Shown here one piece after another: positions 1 to 8,719 of a stretch of 61,743 nt of DNA. The notes under the pieces were generated by a model, which ran no database searches, was not told the origin of the DNA, and worked only from the letters and a program-made list of their open reading frames with translations. Origin of the DNA: an uncultured Oscillospiraceae bacterium (GTDB lineage: Bacteria > Bacillota > Clostridia > Oscillospirales > Oscillospiraceae); contig CAKTKU010000012.1 of NCBI GenBank assembly GCA_934572335.1, positions 1-61,743 of the forward strand, read 5' to 3'. Made by a program: the position numbers and the translations under genes. Within the stretch, counting starts at the first letter, position 1. Each line of letters opens with the position of its first letter.

Positions 1-2
1 TT

Positions 3-1637
3 GAGGGTGACATTGAGAGCGCTCAGGGCGACGCGGACGAGCTGTTCAGCGCAGCCAATGAGGACGGCTGGAAGCTCGTCACGAGCAAGGCGTTCGGCAC
101 GAAGCAGACCCTCACTCTCGTTGTCGGCGGCGTGGAGTACGTCATTGACGTTGCGGATGATAGACCTGCAAATACAACTCAAGACATTATCGACATAATC
201 AATGACAGCACCGGCAATGAATGGACGATTAAACTTGAACAGGATATAGAGTTGAAATCATACACGCTTGGTATAGACTCAAAAGGTTACTATAAAAATA
301 GCCTTGAGATCCCGACCGGCAAGACCATCACTATTGACCTCAATGGGCATAAGCTTAGCAGATCGTATAATAACATTTGTATTGCGAACTATGGCAAGCT
401 AACTATCAAGGATTCCAGCGCTAACCGTACAGGCAAGATAAGCGCAGGCAACCAGCCCGCTATCGTAAACTATGCCGATGCTGAGCTGACGCTTAACGGC
501 GGCACTATCATATCTGGAAAAGGAATACAGTACACCGGCGGGAAAATAATCGTAAATGACGGCGTTAAGTTTGAATGCGAGCCCGATTTTTACGGCGGAT
601 GGAGTATCGCCCCTTTGACTGGCGGATCACCGAGTGAATCTGCGGAGATCGTGATCAACGGCGGAGAGTTTTCCAAGTCGGTTATATCCGAGCCGTCCGC
701 GACCGATAATAGCACCAAGCTCACCATCAACGGCGGAACGTTCCATGAAAGTGCAAAGAGCAGCGGCTCCGGTTCAGAGCTCATTATCAACAATGGTACG
801 TTCAACGGCGAAGTGACGTCCAGTTCTCGCGCAAGCCTCGTCATCAACAATGGTACGTTCAACGGCGTAGTGATGTCCAGTTCTCGCGCAAACCTTGTCA
901 TCAATAATGGCACGTTCAACAATAAGGTGTATGCGAGAAATGCAGATGTCACCGTCAATGACGGAACATTCAATAAAGACGTGTATGTCAACGGCTTCTA
1001 TCCAAAGGAAAGCACAAACATCACCGTCAATAACGGAATGTTCAACGGCAGAGTATGGCAAAACGGCAGAAGCTTCGACGCCGTGGGCGGCATCTACACC
1101 GATGAGAACGTAAATGCCCTTGTCGATGAGGACACCGTTATTGTCGAGAGCAACGGAAAGTACGCTGTCGGCAAATCCGGCTACGACCTTGCCAAGGACG
1201 GCGAGACCGTCACGGTTATCAAAGCGCCCGCAAAAGCTCCTATCGACGATGTTCCCGCAGGTGTGACTGTTGTGAATGACACCGACGACAGCATCTTCAT
1301 CAACGGTATTGAAGTCAAGCCCGGCGAGACCATCGTTACCATTGCACAGACCAAGACCGAATCCACCACCGCAGCCACCGCTTCCGCCCCTCTGTATGCG
1401 AAGTATTTCGTTATCGAGGGCAAGGGTCAGCAGTGGACAGCCGGAGACCTTGAGTTCGTGCTCAATTCCAAGGATGTTGTCAAGGTTCTCATCGACGGCG
1501 CGGAGGTGGAGTTCACGGTTGCCGAGGACGGCACTGTGACGATAGCCGCCGCAGTCATCGAGGCGCTTGAAGCCGGCACGCACGAAATTCAGTTCATCTT
1601 TGCCGACGGCAGCTGCATGACCACTTTCACCAAGTAA
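3..1637 (+). CDS. Secreted repeat protein with beta-helix-like NGGTF repeats (5' truncated by window edge)
   Basis: The reading frame is open from the first bases of the window, so the true start and any signal peptide lie upstream; the first internal ATG is at 132. The visible 544 residues begin with a charged segment. A long region of short repeats follows, built on a [LI]xINNGTFNG or NGGTF core, the pattern of right-handed parallel beta-helix adhesins and pectate-lyase-like folds. The last ~95 residues (FVLNSKDV... LEAGTHEIQFIFADG) resemble a CBM_X2/X2-like immunoglobulin domain. No sortase motif or SLH domain is visible at the C-terminus. It is inferred to act extracellularly, perhaps in adhesion or glycan contact. 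The function is not known. Confidence 0.75.
   Translation, partial: EGDIESAQGDADELFSAANEDGWKLVTSKAFGTKQTLTLVVGGVEYVIDVADDRPANTTQDIIDIINDSTGNEWTIKLEQDIELKSYTLGIDSKGYYKNSLEIPTGKTITIDLNGHKLSRSYNNICIANYGKLTIKDSSANRTGKISAGNQPAIVNYADAELTLNGGTIISGKGIQYTGGKIIVNDGVKFECEPDFYGGWSIAPLTGGSPSESAEIVINGGEFSKSVISEPSATDNSTKLTINGGTFHESAKSSGSGSELIINNGTFNGEVTSSSRASLVINNGTFNGVVMSSSRANLVINNGTFNNKVYARNADVTVNDGTFNKDVYVNGFYPKESTNITVNNGMFNGRVWQNGRSFDAVGGIYTDENVNALVDEDTVIVESNGKYAVGKSGYDLAKDGETVTVIKAPAKAPIDDVPAGVTVVNDTDDSIFINGIEVKPGETIVTIAQTKTESTTAATASAPLYAKYFVIEGKGQQWTAGDLEFVLNSKDVVKVLIDGAEVEFTVAEDGTVTIAAAVIEALEAGTHEIQFIFADGSCMTTFTK
783..953 (+). repeat. Three tandem 57-bp coding repeats (19 residues each)
   Basis: Copies start near 786, 843 and 900 with an exact 57-bp period. 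The first two are nearly identical at nucleotide level and the third has diverged. Each encodes one turn-like unit [LI]xINNGTFNG plus a Ser-rich linker. This points to recent unit duplication within the surface protein. Confidence 0.85.
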
Positions 1638-1755
1638 TAACTGCAAAGCATTTTTCACGGAACTATTTCCAAGTATTTATCACGCATTTTTACAATTCTG
1701 ATAATATATCATATCAGATGGCGACGATCGGCGCGTCTCAGCGCCGTGGCGAAAA

Positions 1756-1783
1756 GAGCGCACTGCCTGACCGCAGTGCGCTC
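1756..1783 (-). terminator. Rho-independent terminator-like hairpin
   Basis: An 11-bp perfect stem (GAGCGCACTGC / GCAGTGCGCTC) with a 6-nt loop is followed on the minus strand by TTTTCG. It lies just beyond the stop of the minus-strand gene at 1799-2194. It may also stop plus-strand transcription from the first gene. Confidence 0.7.
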
Positions 1784-1798
1784 AAATTATATCCAACC

Positions 1799-2194
1799 TT
1801 ATGACAGCCGCCGCCGCTTGCCGTCGGCGGGCGGAATGTAGCCGTATTCGATCTCCGGGCGTATCTCTTTCAGCCGCGCGTGAATGCGGTCGACGTCCTC
1901 CTCCTCGTTGAAGATGAGGTTTGCAAACTCCTTCCCGTCGTGCACGAGGATGAGCCGGTAGTAGTGGATGATGGGGCCGTCGTCCGGCGCGCACTCGTTT
2001 ATGCGGGTGAACCTGCGGTCGATGTACTCATAGGGAACGTAGTATTTCTTGCCGAGGTCGCGGTAATAAAGGCACAGCTTGCCCAGCCGCACACGCCCTA
2101 TCTCCTCCGCAGAGTTGTAGTCGTCCACGTGCGCCGCGTCGTCAATATACTTTTTGTCGACGCCTCTGAATTTCAGCTTGCCGAATCCGAACAT
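1799..2194 (-). CDS. Conserved hypothetical protein, 131 aa
   Basis: This is a soluble 131-residue protein with no signal peptide and no membrane segment. It is rich in Tyr, Arg and acidic residues (RLGKLCLYYRDLGKKYYVPY near residues 35-55) and ends in a basic tail. I recognise no catalytic motif. It overlaps the end of the PAP2 phosphatase gene by 22 bases on the same strand, so the two are probably cotranscribed and translationally coupled. A terminator hairpin follows at 1756-1783. A small PH-like or regulatory fold is possible but is only a guess. Confidence 0.75.
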   Translation of the reverse strand: MFGFGKLKFRGVDKKYIDDAAHVDDYNSAEEIGRVRLGKLCLYYRDLGKKYYVPYEYIDRRFTRINECAPDDGPIIHYYRLILVHDGKEFANLIFNEEEDVDRIHARLKEIRPEIEYGYIPPADGKRRRLS

Positions 2195-2820
2195 TCCGCG
2201 TCACCGCCCTTCTTGAAAAAGTTCAGCTCGTACCATATCGCGGGGAGCTTCGCGGCGATGAGCGTCCCGGCGATGCCGCCGATGAGCCCCACGATCATCC
2301 CGCCCAGCACGTCCGACGGGAAGTGCACGCACAGGTAGATGCGCGCCACGCCCATGAGAATGGCGAAGATGTACGCTGTCCAGCTCCAGCGCTTGTCGCC
2401 CACGAGGAACACCGCCGTCATCGACGCGAACGCCGCCGTGGTGTGCCCGGAGGGGAAGCTCTTGTCGCTCTCAACGTTCTGCCCCACGAGCAGCCACAGC
2501 TGATAGAATATACTGCTCTCGTCGGCATAGGGTCTTGGGCGCGCGATGAGGATCTTCAGGCAGCAGTTCGTGATGAGTGCGCCCACGGCGAGCGAAAGGC
2601 ACATCGCCGTGCCGAAGCGGCGCGTCGGCTTGTAAAGCGTCAGCAGCAACGACAGGAAGATCAGCGGCAGCCCGCCCTTGCCTAGGAACGAAATAAACTC
2701 AAAAAACGGCGTGAAAAACCCGCCGCCCCAGTTGTAGAGCTGGTGCACCGCGAGCGTAATGCTCTGGTCAAAGCCCGCAAAGACTGTGTTCAGCCATATT
2801 GCGGAAGCAGTTATCTCCAT
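2173..2820 (-). CDS. PAP2-family membrane phosphatase
   Basis: The protein has 215 residues and about five to six hydrophobic segments. It carries the three PAP2 signature motifs in order: KILIARPRP (Kx6RP), PSGHT, and ARIYLCVHFPSD (the SRx5Hx3D type). The family dephosphorylates lipid phosphates such as undecaprenyl pyrophosphate, phosphatidate or phosphatidylglycerol phosphate at the outer membrane face; which substrate applies here cannot be read from sequence. The start at 2820 was chosen because GGAGG sits 7 bases upstream; an in-frame ATG at 2868 lacks such a site. It is the first gene of a two-gene unit with the overlapping hypothetical gene 1799-2194. Confidence 0.88.
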   Translation of the reverse strand: MEITASAIWLNTVFAGFDQSITLAVHQLYNWGGGFFTPFFEFISFLGKGGLPLIFLSLLLTLYKPTRRFGTAMCLSLAVGALITNCCLKILIARPRPYADESSIFYQLWLLVGQNVESDKSFPSGHTTAAFASMTAVFLVGDKRWSWTAYIFAILMGVARIYLCVHFPSDVLGGMIVGLIGGIAGTLIAAKLPAIWYELNFFKKGGDAECSDSAS

Positions 2821-2960
2821 GTTGAGACCTCCGATTATTCGTCTTATCTGACTGTAATCATAACACAATGTTGCCCTCCGCGTCTACCGCAAATTGCATA
2901 TTCGCCCAAATTCAGCGCAGAATAAACCACGTACCACATATTATCAATGGAGGCAGCAAC

Positions 2961-3875
2961 ATGAAAAAAATATTCGTTTCCATCCTTAGCTTTGCCCTCG
3001 CGCTTTCCATGTGCGCGGCGCTGTGTCCCGGCGCTCTCGCGGCGGATGCCGACGCCGCGCCTGCCGCGCCGGTCGCGGAGAATCTTGAGCTCAAGACATA
3101 TCAGAATGTCTCTGTCGGCGGCAGTCTCTCTGCCTATGACCCGGACGGCGGCGCGCTTGAGTACACCATCACCACCGAACCCGTCAAGGGCACGATAGAG
3201 CTTGCAGAGGACGGCAGCTTTGTCTACACTCCGCGCGAGAACAAGAAGGGGCGCGATTACTTCGGCTACAAGGCCGCGGACACCGACGGCAACCTCTCGC
3301 AGGAGGCAACGGTCATAATAAAGATAGAGAAAGCGAAGAAAGATGTGCTTTATTCCGATATGCGCGGCCACGCGGATGAGTATTCCGCTGTGCTGCTGAG
3401 CGAGCGGGACATTTTCACCGGTGAGCAGATCGGCGGCAGATATTGCTTCAGTCCGGAAAAGAGCGTCACGCGCGGTGAGTTTTTGAGTATGTGCATGCTC
3501 GCCGCGGGCGAGAGCGCTGTTGATGCCGTGCTCTCCACCGGGTGCGCGGACGACGCGGACATCCCTGCGTGGATGAAGGGCTATGTCTCAGCGGCGGCAA
3601 TGCGCGGCGTGACCGCCGCGGCCTCCGGCGCGGTGTTCGCGGCGGATGAGCCCATAACCGAGACTGAGGCCGCGCTCATGCTCGACCGCGTCATGAATGT
3701 CACGAGTGTGTCGTATATCCCGCTCAACGCGGAGCTTGACGCCGCCACGGCGCAGGCCTGCGCCAACCTCACGGCGTGCGGCGTGCTCGACGGCGCACAG
3801 GCAGATATGCCGCTCACACGCGGCGCGATGGCGCGCATGCTCTCCGCCGCGCTCGCGGTGCTGGAAAAGCGGTAA
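2961..3875 (+). CDS. Secreted protein with cadherin-like Ig domain and degenerate SLH repeats
   Basis: The start at 2961 is set by GGAGG 8 bases upstream and gives 304 residues. A signal peptide (MKKIFVSILSFALALSM...ALAAD) is followed at roughly residues 35-115 by a Big_9/cadherin-like domain (YDPDGG ... GSFVYTP ... FGYKAADTDG). Three SLH-type repeats follow: YSDMRGHADEY...SVTRGEF at about 125-175, then two weaker ones ending EPITETEAALML and PLTRGAMARML. SLH repeats normally tether proteins to secondary cell-wall polymers, so this is probably a small cell-wall-associated structural protein. The SLH motifs are degenerate. A strong terminator follows, so the gene appears monocistronic. Confidence 0.85.
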   Translation: MKKIFVSILSFALALSMCAALCPGALAADADAAPAAPVAENLELKTYQNVSVGGSLSAYDPDGGALEYTITTEPVKGTIELAEDGSFVYTPRENKKGRDYFGYKAADTDGNLSQEATVIIKIEKAKKDVLYSDMRGHADEYSAVLLSERDIFTGEQIGGRYCFSPEKSVTRGEFLSMCMLAAGESAVDAVLSTGCADDADIPAWMKGYVSAAAMRGVTAAASGAVFAADEPITETEAALMLDRVMNVTSVSYIPLNAELDAATAQACANLTACGVLDGAQADMPLTRGAMARMLSAALAVLEKR

Positions 3876-3887
3876 GAATAAGTGACC

Positions 3888-3928
3888 AGAGCGGGACGCA
3901 AGGTTTTTGCGTCCCGCTCTTGACTTTT
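3888..3928 (+). terminator. Strong rho-independent terminator
   Basis: A 14-bp stem (AGAGCGGGACGCAA / TTGCGTCCCGCTCT) with a short loop is followed by TGACTTTTTC, 13 bases after the stop of the SLH-type gene. Confidence 0.9.
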
Positions 3929-4061
3929 TCCGTGTAAAGCTTTAAAATGCAAAACAAGAAGCGGCGCTGCGCCGCACGGGAAATATAAAAAACCGCCTGA
4001 TGTCTGTGCGCAGACTACGCGCAGATATTTTTTGCGGGAGAAGGCAGGGGTTACACAGAAA

Positions 4062-5393
4062 ATGAAAAAACAAAAGAATACCAAGAGCTTTGCCAGCCGC
4101 TGGGGCTTTATTCTCGCCTCGGTCGGCTCTGCGGTCGGCATGGCGAATGTGTGGGGCTTCCCCAACAAGATGGGCAGCAACGGCGGCGGGGCATTTTTGC
4201 TGATATATCTGCTGTTCGTCGTTATTTTCAGCTATGTTGGGCTTCCGGCGGAGTTCGCGATGGGACGCCGCGCCGCCACAGGCACGCTCGGCGCGTATGC
4301 CAACGCATGGGCGACGCGCGGCGAAAAGATGGGCAAGGCCGGCGGCATACTCGGCTGGCTCCCGCTCGCGGGGTCGATGTGCATCGCCATCGGCTACGCT
4401 GTCATTGTCACCTATGTGCTCAAGGCGCTGGTGGACTCGCTTGTCGGTACGCTCATGACCGCCGACACCGCTGTGTGGTTCTCCTCGTTCTCCGCGCAGC
4501 CGTACTCCGTCATTCCGTACCACATCATTGTCGTTGTAGGCACGCTCCTCACGCTCTTCCTCGGCGCGCACAGCATCGAGAAGACCAACAAGATCATGAT
4601 GCCGCTCTTTTTCCTCATCTTTGTGGTGCTGGCGGTGCGCGTGGCGTTCCTGCCGGGCGCGGCGGAGGGCTACCGCTTCATGTTCACGCCCCGCTGGGAG
4701 GCGCTCAAAGACCCGATGATATGGATATGGGCGATGGGACAGGCGTTCTTCTCTCTCTCCGTCACTGGCAGCGGCATGATCGTTTACGGCGCGTATCTCT
4801 CCAAGGAGGAGGACGTTGTCGATATGGCGCAGAACACCGCGCTTTTTGACACGATCGCGGCCGTCGTCGCGGCGCTCGTCATCATTCCCGCGTGCTTTTC
4901 CTACGGGCTTGACGTCGGCGCGGGGCCGAGCCTTCTGTTCGTCACGCTCCCCACAATATTGCAGGATATTCCTCTCGGGCGGCTCTTCGCGGTCATTTTG
5001 TACATAGCCATGATCTTCGCCGGGGTCAGCTCGCTCCAGAATATGTTCGAGGCAGTGGCGGAGTCGCTGCTGCACAAGTTCCCCAAGCTCAGCCGCACGG
5101 CGGTGCTGGTCATCCTGTGCGCGGTGTGCCTGGGCTTCGGCATCGGGATGGAGACCATCTCCAAGTGGGGACCGTGGATGGATCTCGTGTCCATTTACAT
5201 CATCCCCATCGGCGCGACGCTCGGCGCGGTGTCATGGTTTTACATCATGAAGAAGGACGAGCTTCTCGACGCTGTCAATACCGGCAGCAATCGCCGCCGC
5301 GGTGCGCTGTGGTACAGCGTGGGGCGTTATGTATATGTTCCCCTCGCCGTGATCCTCTGCTGTGTCGCGCTGTTCAAGCACGTGGCGTTCTGA
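4062..5393 (+). CDS. Sodium-dependent transporter, NSS/SNF family
   Basis: The protein has 443 residues and about 11-12 transmembrane segments. Transmembrane segment 1 carries the family hallmark GSAVGMANVWGFPNKMGSNGG, the unwound Na+/substrate-binding stretch seen in LeuT and MhsT. The 11-12 TM bacterial NSS proteins usually import amino acids by Na+ symport; the substrate cannot be assigned. I chose the ATG at 4062, which is preceded by AGGGG; a TTG at 4032 in the same frame would add 10 residues. The gene stands alone between two terminators (3888 and 5433). Confidence 0.9.
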   Translation: MKKQKNTKSFASRWGFILASVGSAVGMANVWGFPNKMGSNGGGAFLLIYLLFVVIFSYVGLPAEFAMGRRAATGTLGAYANAWATRGEKMGKAGGILGWLPLAGSMCIAIGYAVIVTYVLKALVDSLVGTLMTADTAVWFSSFSAQPYSVIPYHIIVVVGTLLTLFLGAHSIEKTNKIMMPLFFLIFVVLAVRVAFLPGAAEGYRFMFTPRWEALKDPMIWIWAMGQAFFSLSVTGSGMIVYGAYLSKEEDVVDMAQNTALFDTIAAVVAALVIIPACFSYGLDVGAGPSLLFVTLPTILQDIPLGRLFAVILYIAMIFAGVSSLQNMFEAVAESLLHKFPKLSRTAVLVILCAVCLGFGIGMETISKWGPWMDLVSIYIIPIGATLGAVSWFYIMKKDELLDAVNTGSNRRRGALWYSVGRYVYVPLAVILCCVALFKHVAF

Positions 5394-5432
5394 TACGGAT
5401 ATAGACCTAGTCAATTATACCGGAAAGCATAG

Positions 5433-5470
5433 CAATACCGGCGGTTCGTTTTGAGCCGCCGGTATTGTTG
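5433..5470. terminator. Bidirectional terminator between convergent genes
   Basis: A 12-bp stem (CAATACCGGCGG / CCGCCGGTATTG) lies between the plus-strand NSS transporter and the minus-strand flavoenzyme, with T-rich sequence on the plus side. It can serve both. Confidence 0.75.
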
Positions 5471-5489
5471 TATGTTACACTCTCTCAGC

Positions 5490-7505
5490 TTATAGCTTTG
5501 CCACGATGTCGTTCACGCCCCACACGGCGGTGAGGAGGTTGCCTATCTGCGTGCAGTCGCCCGCGGAGTAAACCTCGACGCCCTCAACATCAATGTTGAG
5601 CTGGTGGGGATTATATCCCGCCGCGGCGACGACGTTTGCCGCGGGGATGATCCTGTCGCCGTCGGGCGTGCCGATGACAACGTGATCTTTCGTTATTTCC
5701 TTCACGCCGGAGCTTGTGTACACGTCGACATTATTGAACTTCAGCATGTCGCGCAGCATCCATGCGTTCACGGCGCACAGTGCCTTATCCTGAAGAATGT
5801 CTGCGCCCATTTCGACCACGGAGACCTTGTGACCCTTCTCAGCGATCTCGTTTGCGACCTCGCACCCGGTCAGCCCGCCGCCGATGACGACAACATCGTG
5901 ACCGAGCGGACGCTTTTCAAGCAGGTACTCCTTTGCGTCGCACACGTTCTCGCCGTCAAAGCCGGGGATGGGTATGCGCTTTTTGTCAGCGCCGGTCGTG
6001 AGTATCACAACATCGGCCTTCTTCTCGCGGACTATATCGTTCGTGAGCGGGGTGCTGAGATGCACGGGGATGCTGAGATCGCGCATCTGCTTTTCATACC
6101 ACGCGATGAGCTTCTTGTCGTCATCCTTGAAGTCGGGCGCGGCCGCGGCGCGGAACGTGCCGCCGAGGCGGTCTGTCTTTTCGTAAAGCTCGACGTCAAA
6201 GCCGCGCAGTGCGCTGATGCGCGCTGCCTCCATGCCGCCGATGCCGCCGCCCGCGACGAGTATTTTCTTCTTCGTCTCGGCGGGCTTGAGCGTGTACTTG
6301 TCCTCCTGAAGGCTGACGGGGTTGAGCGCGCAGGAGACATTCAGCCCGCGTGTCAGACGCCCGAAGCAGCCGTTGTGGCAGCCGATGCACGGGCGGATAT
6401 CGTCGATCTTTCCCTCGCGCACCTTGCGTGCCCACTCATTGTCCGCGAGGATCGGACGCGCCATCGCGACGGCGTCGATCTCCCCGCTGGCGACGGCGTG
6501 CAGCGCCGTGTCGGGGTTGCCCATCTTGCCGGAGACAAACACGGGGACGTGGCAGAAGTTCTTGATGTACGCCGCCTCGGGGAGGTTGCAGGCCTCGGGC
6601 ATGTACGTGGGCGGGTGGCACCAGTGCCAGGAGTCGTAAGTGCCGTTGTCGCAGTCGAGCGCGTCGATGCCGGCTTTTTCGAGTATGCGCACGACGGACA
6701 TGCTCTCCTCAAGACTGCGCCCGAACTCCTCATAGTCCTGCCCGGGCAGCACGCTCTGGTTGAACCCTGCAGTCTTGCTCGCCACGCTGTAACGCATGAG
6801 CACGGGGTAATCCGCGCCGCAGACGCGCTTGATGCCCTCTATCATCTCCGTGGAGATGCGCAGACGGTTTTCAAGGCAGCCGCCGTACTCGTCCGTGCGG
6901 TGGTTGAAGTTGGACATGGCAAACTGGTCAAGGAGATAGCCCTCGTGGATGGCGTGTATCTCAACGCCGTCGCAGCCTGCTTCCTGTGCGAGGGCGGCGC
7001 TGTTTATCATCACATCGACGAGCTTGTGTATCTCGTCCTTGGTGAGCGCGCGGTGCTTCATCTCGGGCGCGAACACATTGGGCATGCCGTCGCTCGGGGC
7101 GACCATGGCGCGCTCATAGTTGAAGTAGGGCAGCGTCACGCCGAAGTTGGCGCGCAGACCGCGCCCCATACCGGCGCCGAGCTGGAGTACGAACTTTGTG
7201 TCCGTCTCCTCGTGTATCTGCGCCATGAACTCTTTGAGCGGGCCGCGGAACACGTCGCCCGCCTCGTCCAGCCAGCCGGGACGGCCCCATTTGTCCGTCA
7301 GGATGGAGAGCCCCGGGATTATCATGCCGACGCCGCTCTTCGCGGCGTTCATGAAGAACTTGACGCAGTTGGCGTTGAACTTGTTATCGATGATGGGCGC
7401 GGTGCCGCCCATTGCGCAAAGGATGATCCTGTTGGGCACTTCGAGCTGGTTTATCTTGAACGGCTCGAACAGGGGATCATACTTGTGGTCGATGTGATTT
7501 TGCAT
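5490..7505 (-). CDS. Old-yellow-enzyme family NADH-dependent enoate reductase (FMN, 4Fe-4S, FAD)
   Basis: The 671-residue protein has the three-part layout of 2-enoate reductase, FldZ, BaiCD and 2,4-dienoyl-CoA reductase. An FMN-binding TIM barrel occupies about 1-370, with an IHAIHEGYLLDQF active-site segment of the enoate-reductase type and FNHRTDEYGG. A 4Fe-4S cluster binding motif C-x2-C-x3-C-x11-C starts at CIGC. A C-terminal FAD/NAD(P) domain has two GxGxxG-type sites (VAGGGIGGMEAA, VVIGGGLTGCEVA). It is expected to reduce the C=C bond of an alpha,beta-unsaturated acid or acyl-CoA with NADH in the cytoplasm. AGGAG upstream supports the start. The gene adjoins the LysR regulator and the CoA-transferase/thiolase operon, so it probably belongs to the same carboxylate pathway. 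Confidence 0.88.
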   Translation of the reverse strand: MQNHIDHKYDPLFEPFKINQLEVPNRIILCAMGGTAPIIDNKFNANCVKFFMNAAKSGVGMIIPGLSILTDKWGRPGWLDEAGDVFRGPLKEFMAQIHEETDTKFVLQLGAGMGRGLRANFGVTLPYFNYERAMVAPSDGMPNVFAPEMKHRALTKDEIHKLVDVMINSAALAQEAGCDGVEIHAIHEGYLLDQFAMSNFNHRTDEYGGCLENRLRISTEMIEGIKRVCGADYPVLMRYSVASKTAGFNQSVLPGQDYEEFGRSLEESMSVVRILEKAGIDALDCDNGTYDSWHWCHPPTYMPEACNLPEAAYIKNFCHVPVFVSGKMGNPDTALHAVASGEIDAVAMARPILADNEWARKVREGKIDDIRPCIGCHNGCFGRLTRGLNVSCALNPVSLQEDKYTLKPAETKKKILVAGGGIGGMEAARISALRGFDVELYEKTDRLGGTFRAAAAPDFKDDDKKLIAWYEKQMRDLSIPVHLSTPLTNDIVREKKADVVILTTGADKKRIPIPGFDGENVCDAKEYLLEKRPLGHDVVVIGGGLTGCEVANEIAEKGHKVSVVEMGADILQDKALCAVNAWMLRDMLKFNNVDVYTSSGVKEITKDHVVIGTPDGDRIIPAANVVAAAGYNPHQLNIDVEGVEVYSAGDCTQIGNLLTAVWGVNDIVAKL

Positions 7506-7556
7506 ATACTGTTCTCCTTTGCCAGAAAAATATTCTATGCTTATATTAGCAATAAG

Positions 7557-7624
7557 ATTTTAGCACAGCATGCTTTTTGACGGCAAATTGATATTATGAG
7601 ATAGAAATATCGAAATTCATGATA
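7557..7624 (-). promoter_or_regulatory. Predicted promoter and LysR-type operator for the enoate reductase gene
   Basis: On the minus strand, TTGCCG (7586-7581), an 18-bp spacer and TAAAAT (7562-7557) form a plausible sigma-70 promoter. The half-palindrome TATCGA-N5-ATGATA at 7608-7624 is centred about 66 bases upstream of the expected start point. A second inverted repeat, GATATT-N10-AATATC, spans 7590-7611. Compare the sites at 8603 and 16311. Confidence 0.45.
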
Positions 7625-7644
7625 TTAGCGTCCCGACGCGCACG

Positions 7645-8571
7645 TCACAGGTCGAGCGGCTGATCGCTGCTGCGTCCGCCCGTGTAGCGCCACGGGTTCT
7701 TTTTTATGCACTCGTTGAAAGCTTTCACGAACGTCTCAACGCCTTGATGGATGATGTTGCTGCTGGAGTTCTTGCGGATGAGCATATAGCAGATGCGGTT
7801 CGGCGGCGCGGCGGTGAGGCGGTGTATCTCCAGCCCGAACTGCGCGCGGAAGCTCGTGGCGACGGAGGCGGGGGCGAGCGCCCAGTGCAGCGGGTCCGTG
7901 AGGAACGTCGTCAGAAGACCGCAGGAGTCGACCTTCACGAACGGCGGCTCGTGCTCGTCCCACCACTCGTTGTTCCAGCGCAGAATATTTTCGTCCCAGG
8001 TAAAGAGTATCTGGTCACTCTTTTTCAGCACCGACGGGTGCAGTGCACCCTCGGGGTAATATCCGGGCAGACAGATCATGTACATCGGCTCACTGAACAC
8101 GGGCTTTGCCTGTATATCGTAGCGTATCGGGTAGAACGCGAACGCCACATCCATCAGCTGCGAGGTCAGGCGGGAGTATATCTCCTGCGAGTGGTAGCTC
8201 ACAAATTCCATCTGAAGCTCGGGTATGTCCATCTTTATTTTGTGGAAGATGGGGGAGAGCAGATACTGGTTCATGCTGTCCATGCTGCCGATGCGCACCT
8301 TGCCCGCGCTGGAATTGGAGTGTATCTGGTGCATCTGGGAGTTCAGCTCCAGCCACTGCATCGCCAGCGGATAAAAGCGCTTGCCGTCCTCGGTGAGCGT
8401 CATTTTTTTAAACCCGCGCTGCCGGTCGAAGAGCGTCACGCCGAGCTCCTGCTCAAGCACCTGTATGCGGTGGCTTATCGTCGACTGCGAGGCGAGCAGC
8501 GTTTTTGCCGCGGCGGAAATGGTTTGCTGCTGGACGATGCATATAAAGCTCATGATTATTTCCTGATTCAC
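7645..8571 (-). CDS. LysR-family transcriptional regulator
   Basis: The protein has 308 residues, the usual LysR size. An N-terminal winged helix-turn-helix (SAAAKTLLASQSTISHRIQ, about residues 18-36) is followed by ELGVTLFDRQRG. The rest is a periplasmic-binding-protein-like effector domain. The start is the GTG at 8571, preceded by AAGGAGG at 7 bases; an in-frame ATG at 8640 lacks a ribosome site and would run through the divergent promoter. It is transcribed divergently from the CoA-transferase operon, the classic LysR arrangement. It is probably an effector-responsive activator of the surrounding catabolic genes. The effector is unknown. Confidence 0.9.
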   Translation of the reverse strand: MNQEIIMSFICIVQQQTISAAAKTLLASQSTISHRIQVLEQELGVTLFDRQRGFKKMTLTEDGKRFYPLAMQWLELNSQMHQIHSNSSAGKVRIGSMDSMNQYLLSPIFHKIKMDIPELQMEFVSYHSQEIYSRLTSQLMDVAFAFYPIRYDIQAKPVFSEPMYMICLPGYYPEGALHPSVLKKSDQILFTWDENILRWNNEWWDEHEPPFVKVDSCGLLTTFLTDPLHWALAPASVATSFRAQFGLEIHRLTAAPPNRICYMLIRKNSSSNIIHQGVETFVKAFNECIKKNPWRYTGGRSSDQPLDL

Positions 8572-8602
8572 GGTGTTTCCTCCTTGAAAGTCACAATGCA
8601 AT

Positions 8603-8663
8603 ATTATCGATAATTTAATACGAAAAATGTGGTTTGTCAACTAATTTGCAAAGGTGCTATGAT
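8603..8663 (+). promoter_or_regulatory. Divergent control region: palindrome plus sigma-70 promoter of the CoA-transferase operon
   Basis: The perfect 12-bp palindrome ATTATCGATAAT (8603-8614) lies 20 bases upstream of TTGTCA (8634-8639)-N18-TATGAT (8658-8663). Its centre is at about -62, where LysR-type proteins usually bind their recognition site. The region separates lysR from the first CoA-transferase gene. Confidence 0.55.
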
Positions 8664-8719
8664 AACTTCAGCAAAGGAAAACAAAGAAACGTACATTGAG
8701 AAAGGCTTTGTTAACTACC

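Noticed and set aside
1..198. 65-codon frame at the left edge
   Set aside because: It overlaps the open frame of the surface protein in another phase and reads as Arg/Ser-rich low complexity.
5604..7580. 658-codon open frame on the plus strand opposite the enoate reductase
   Set aside because: It is fully antisense to a gene with clear FMN, 4Fe-4S and FAD motifs, lacks a ribosome site and has a low-complexity Val/Ala/Asp-rich translation typical of antisense frames in GC-rich DNA.
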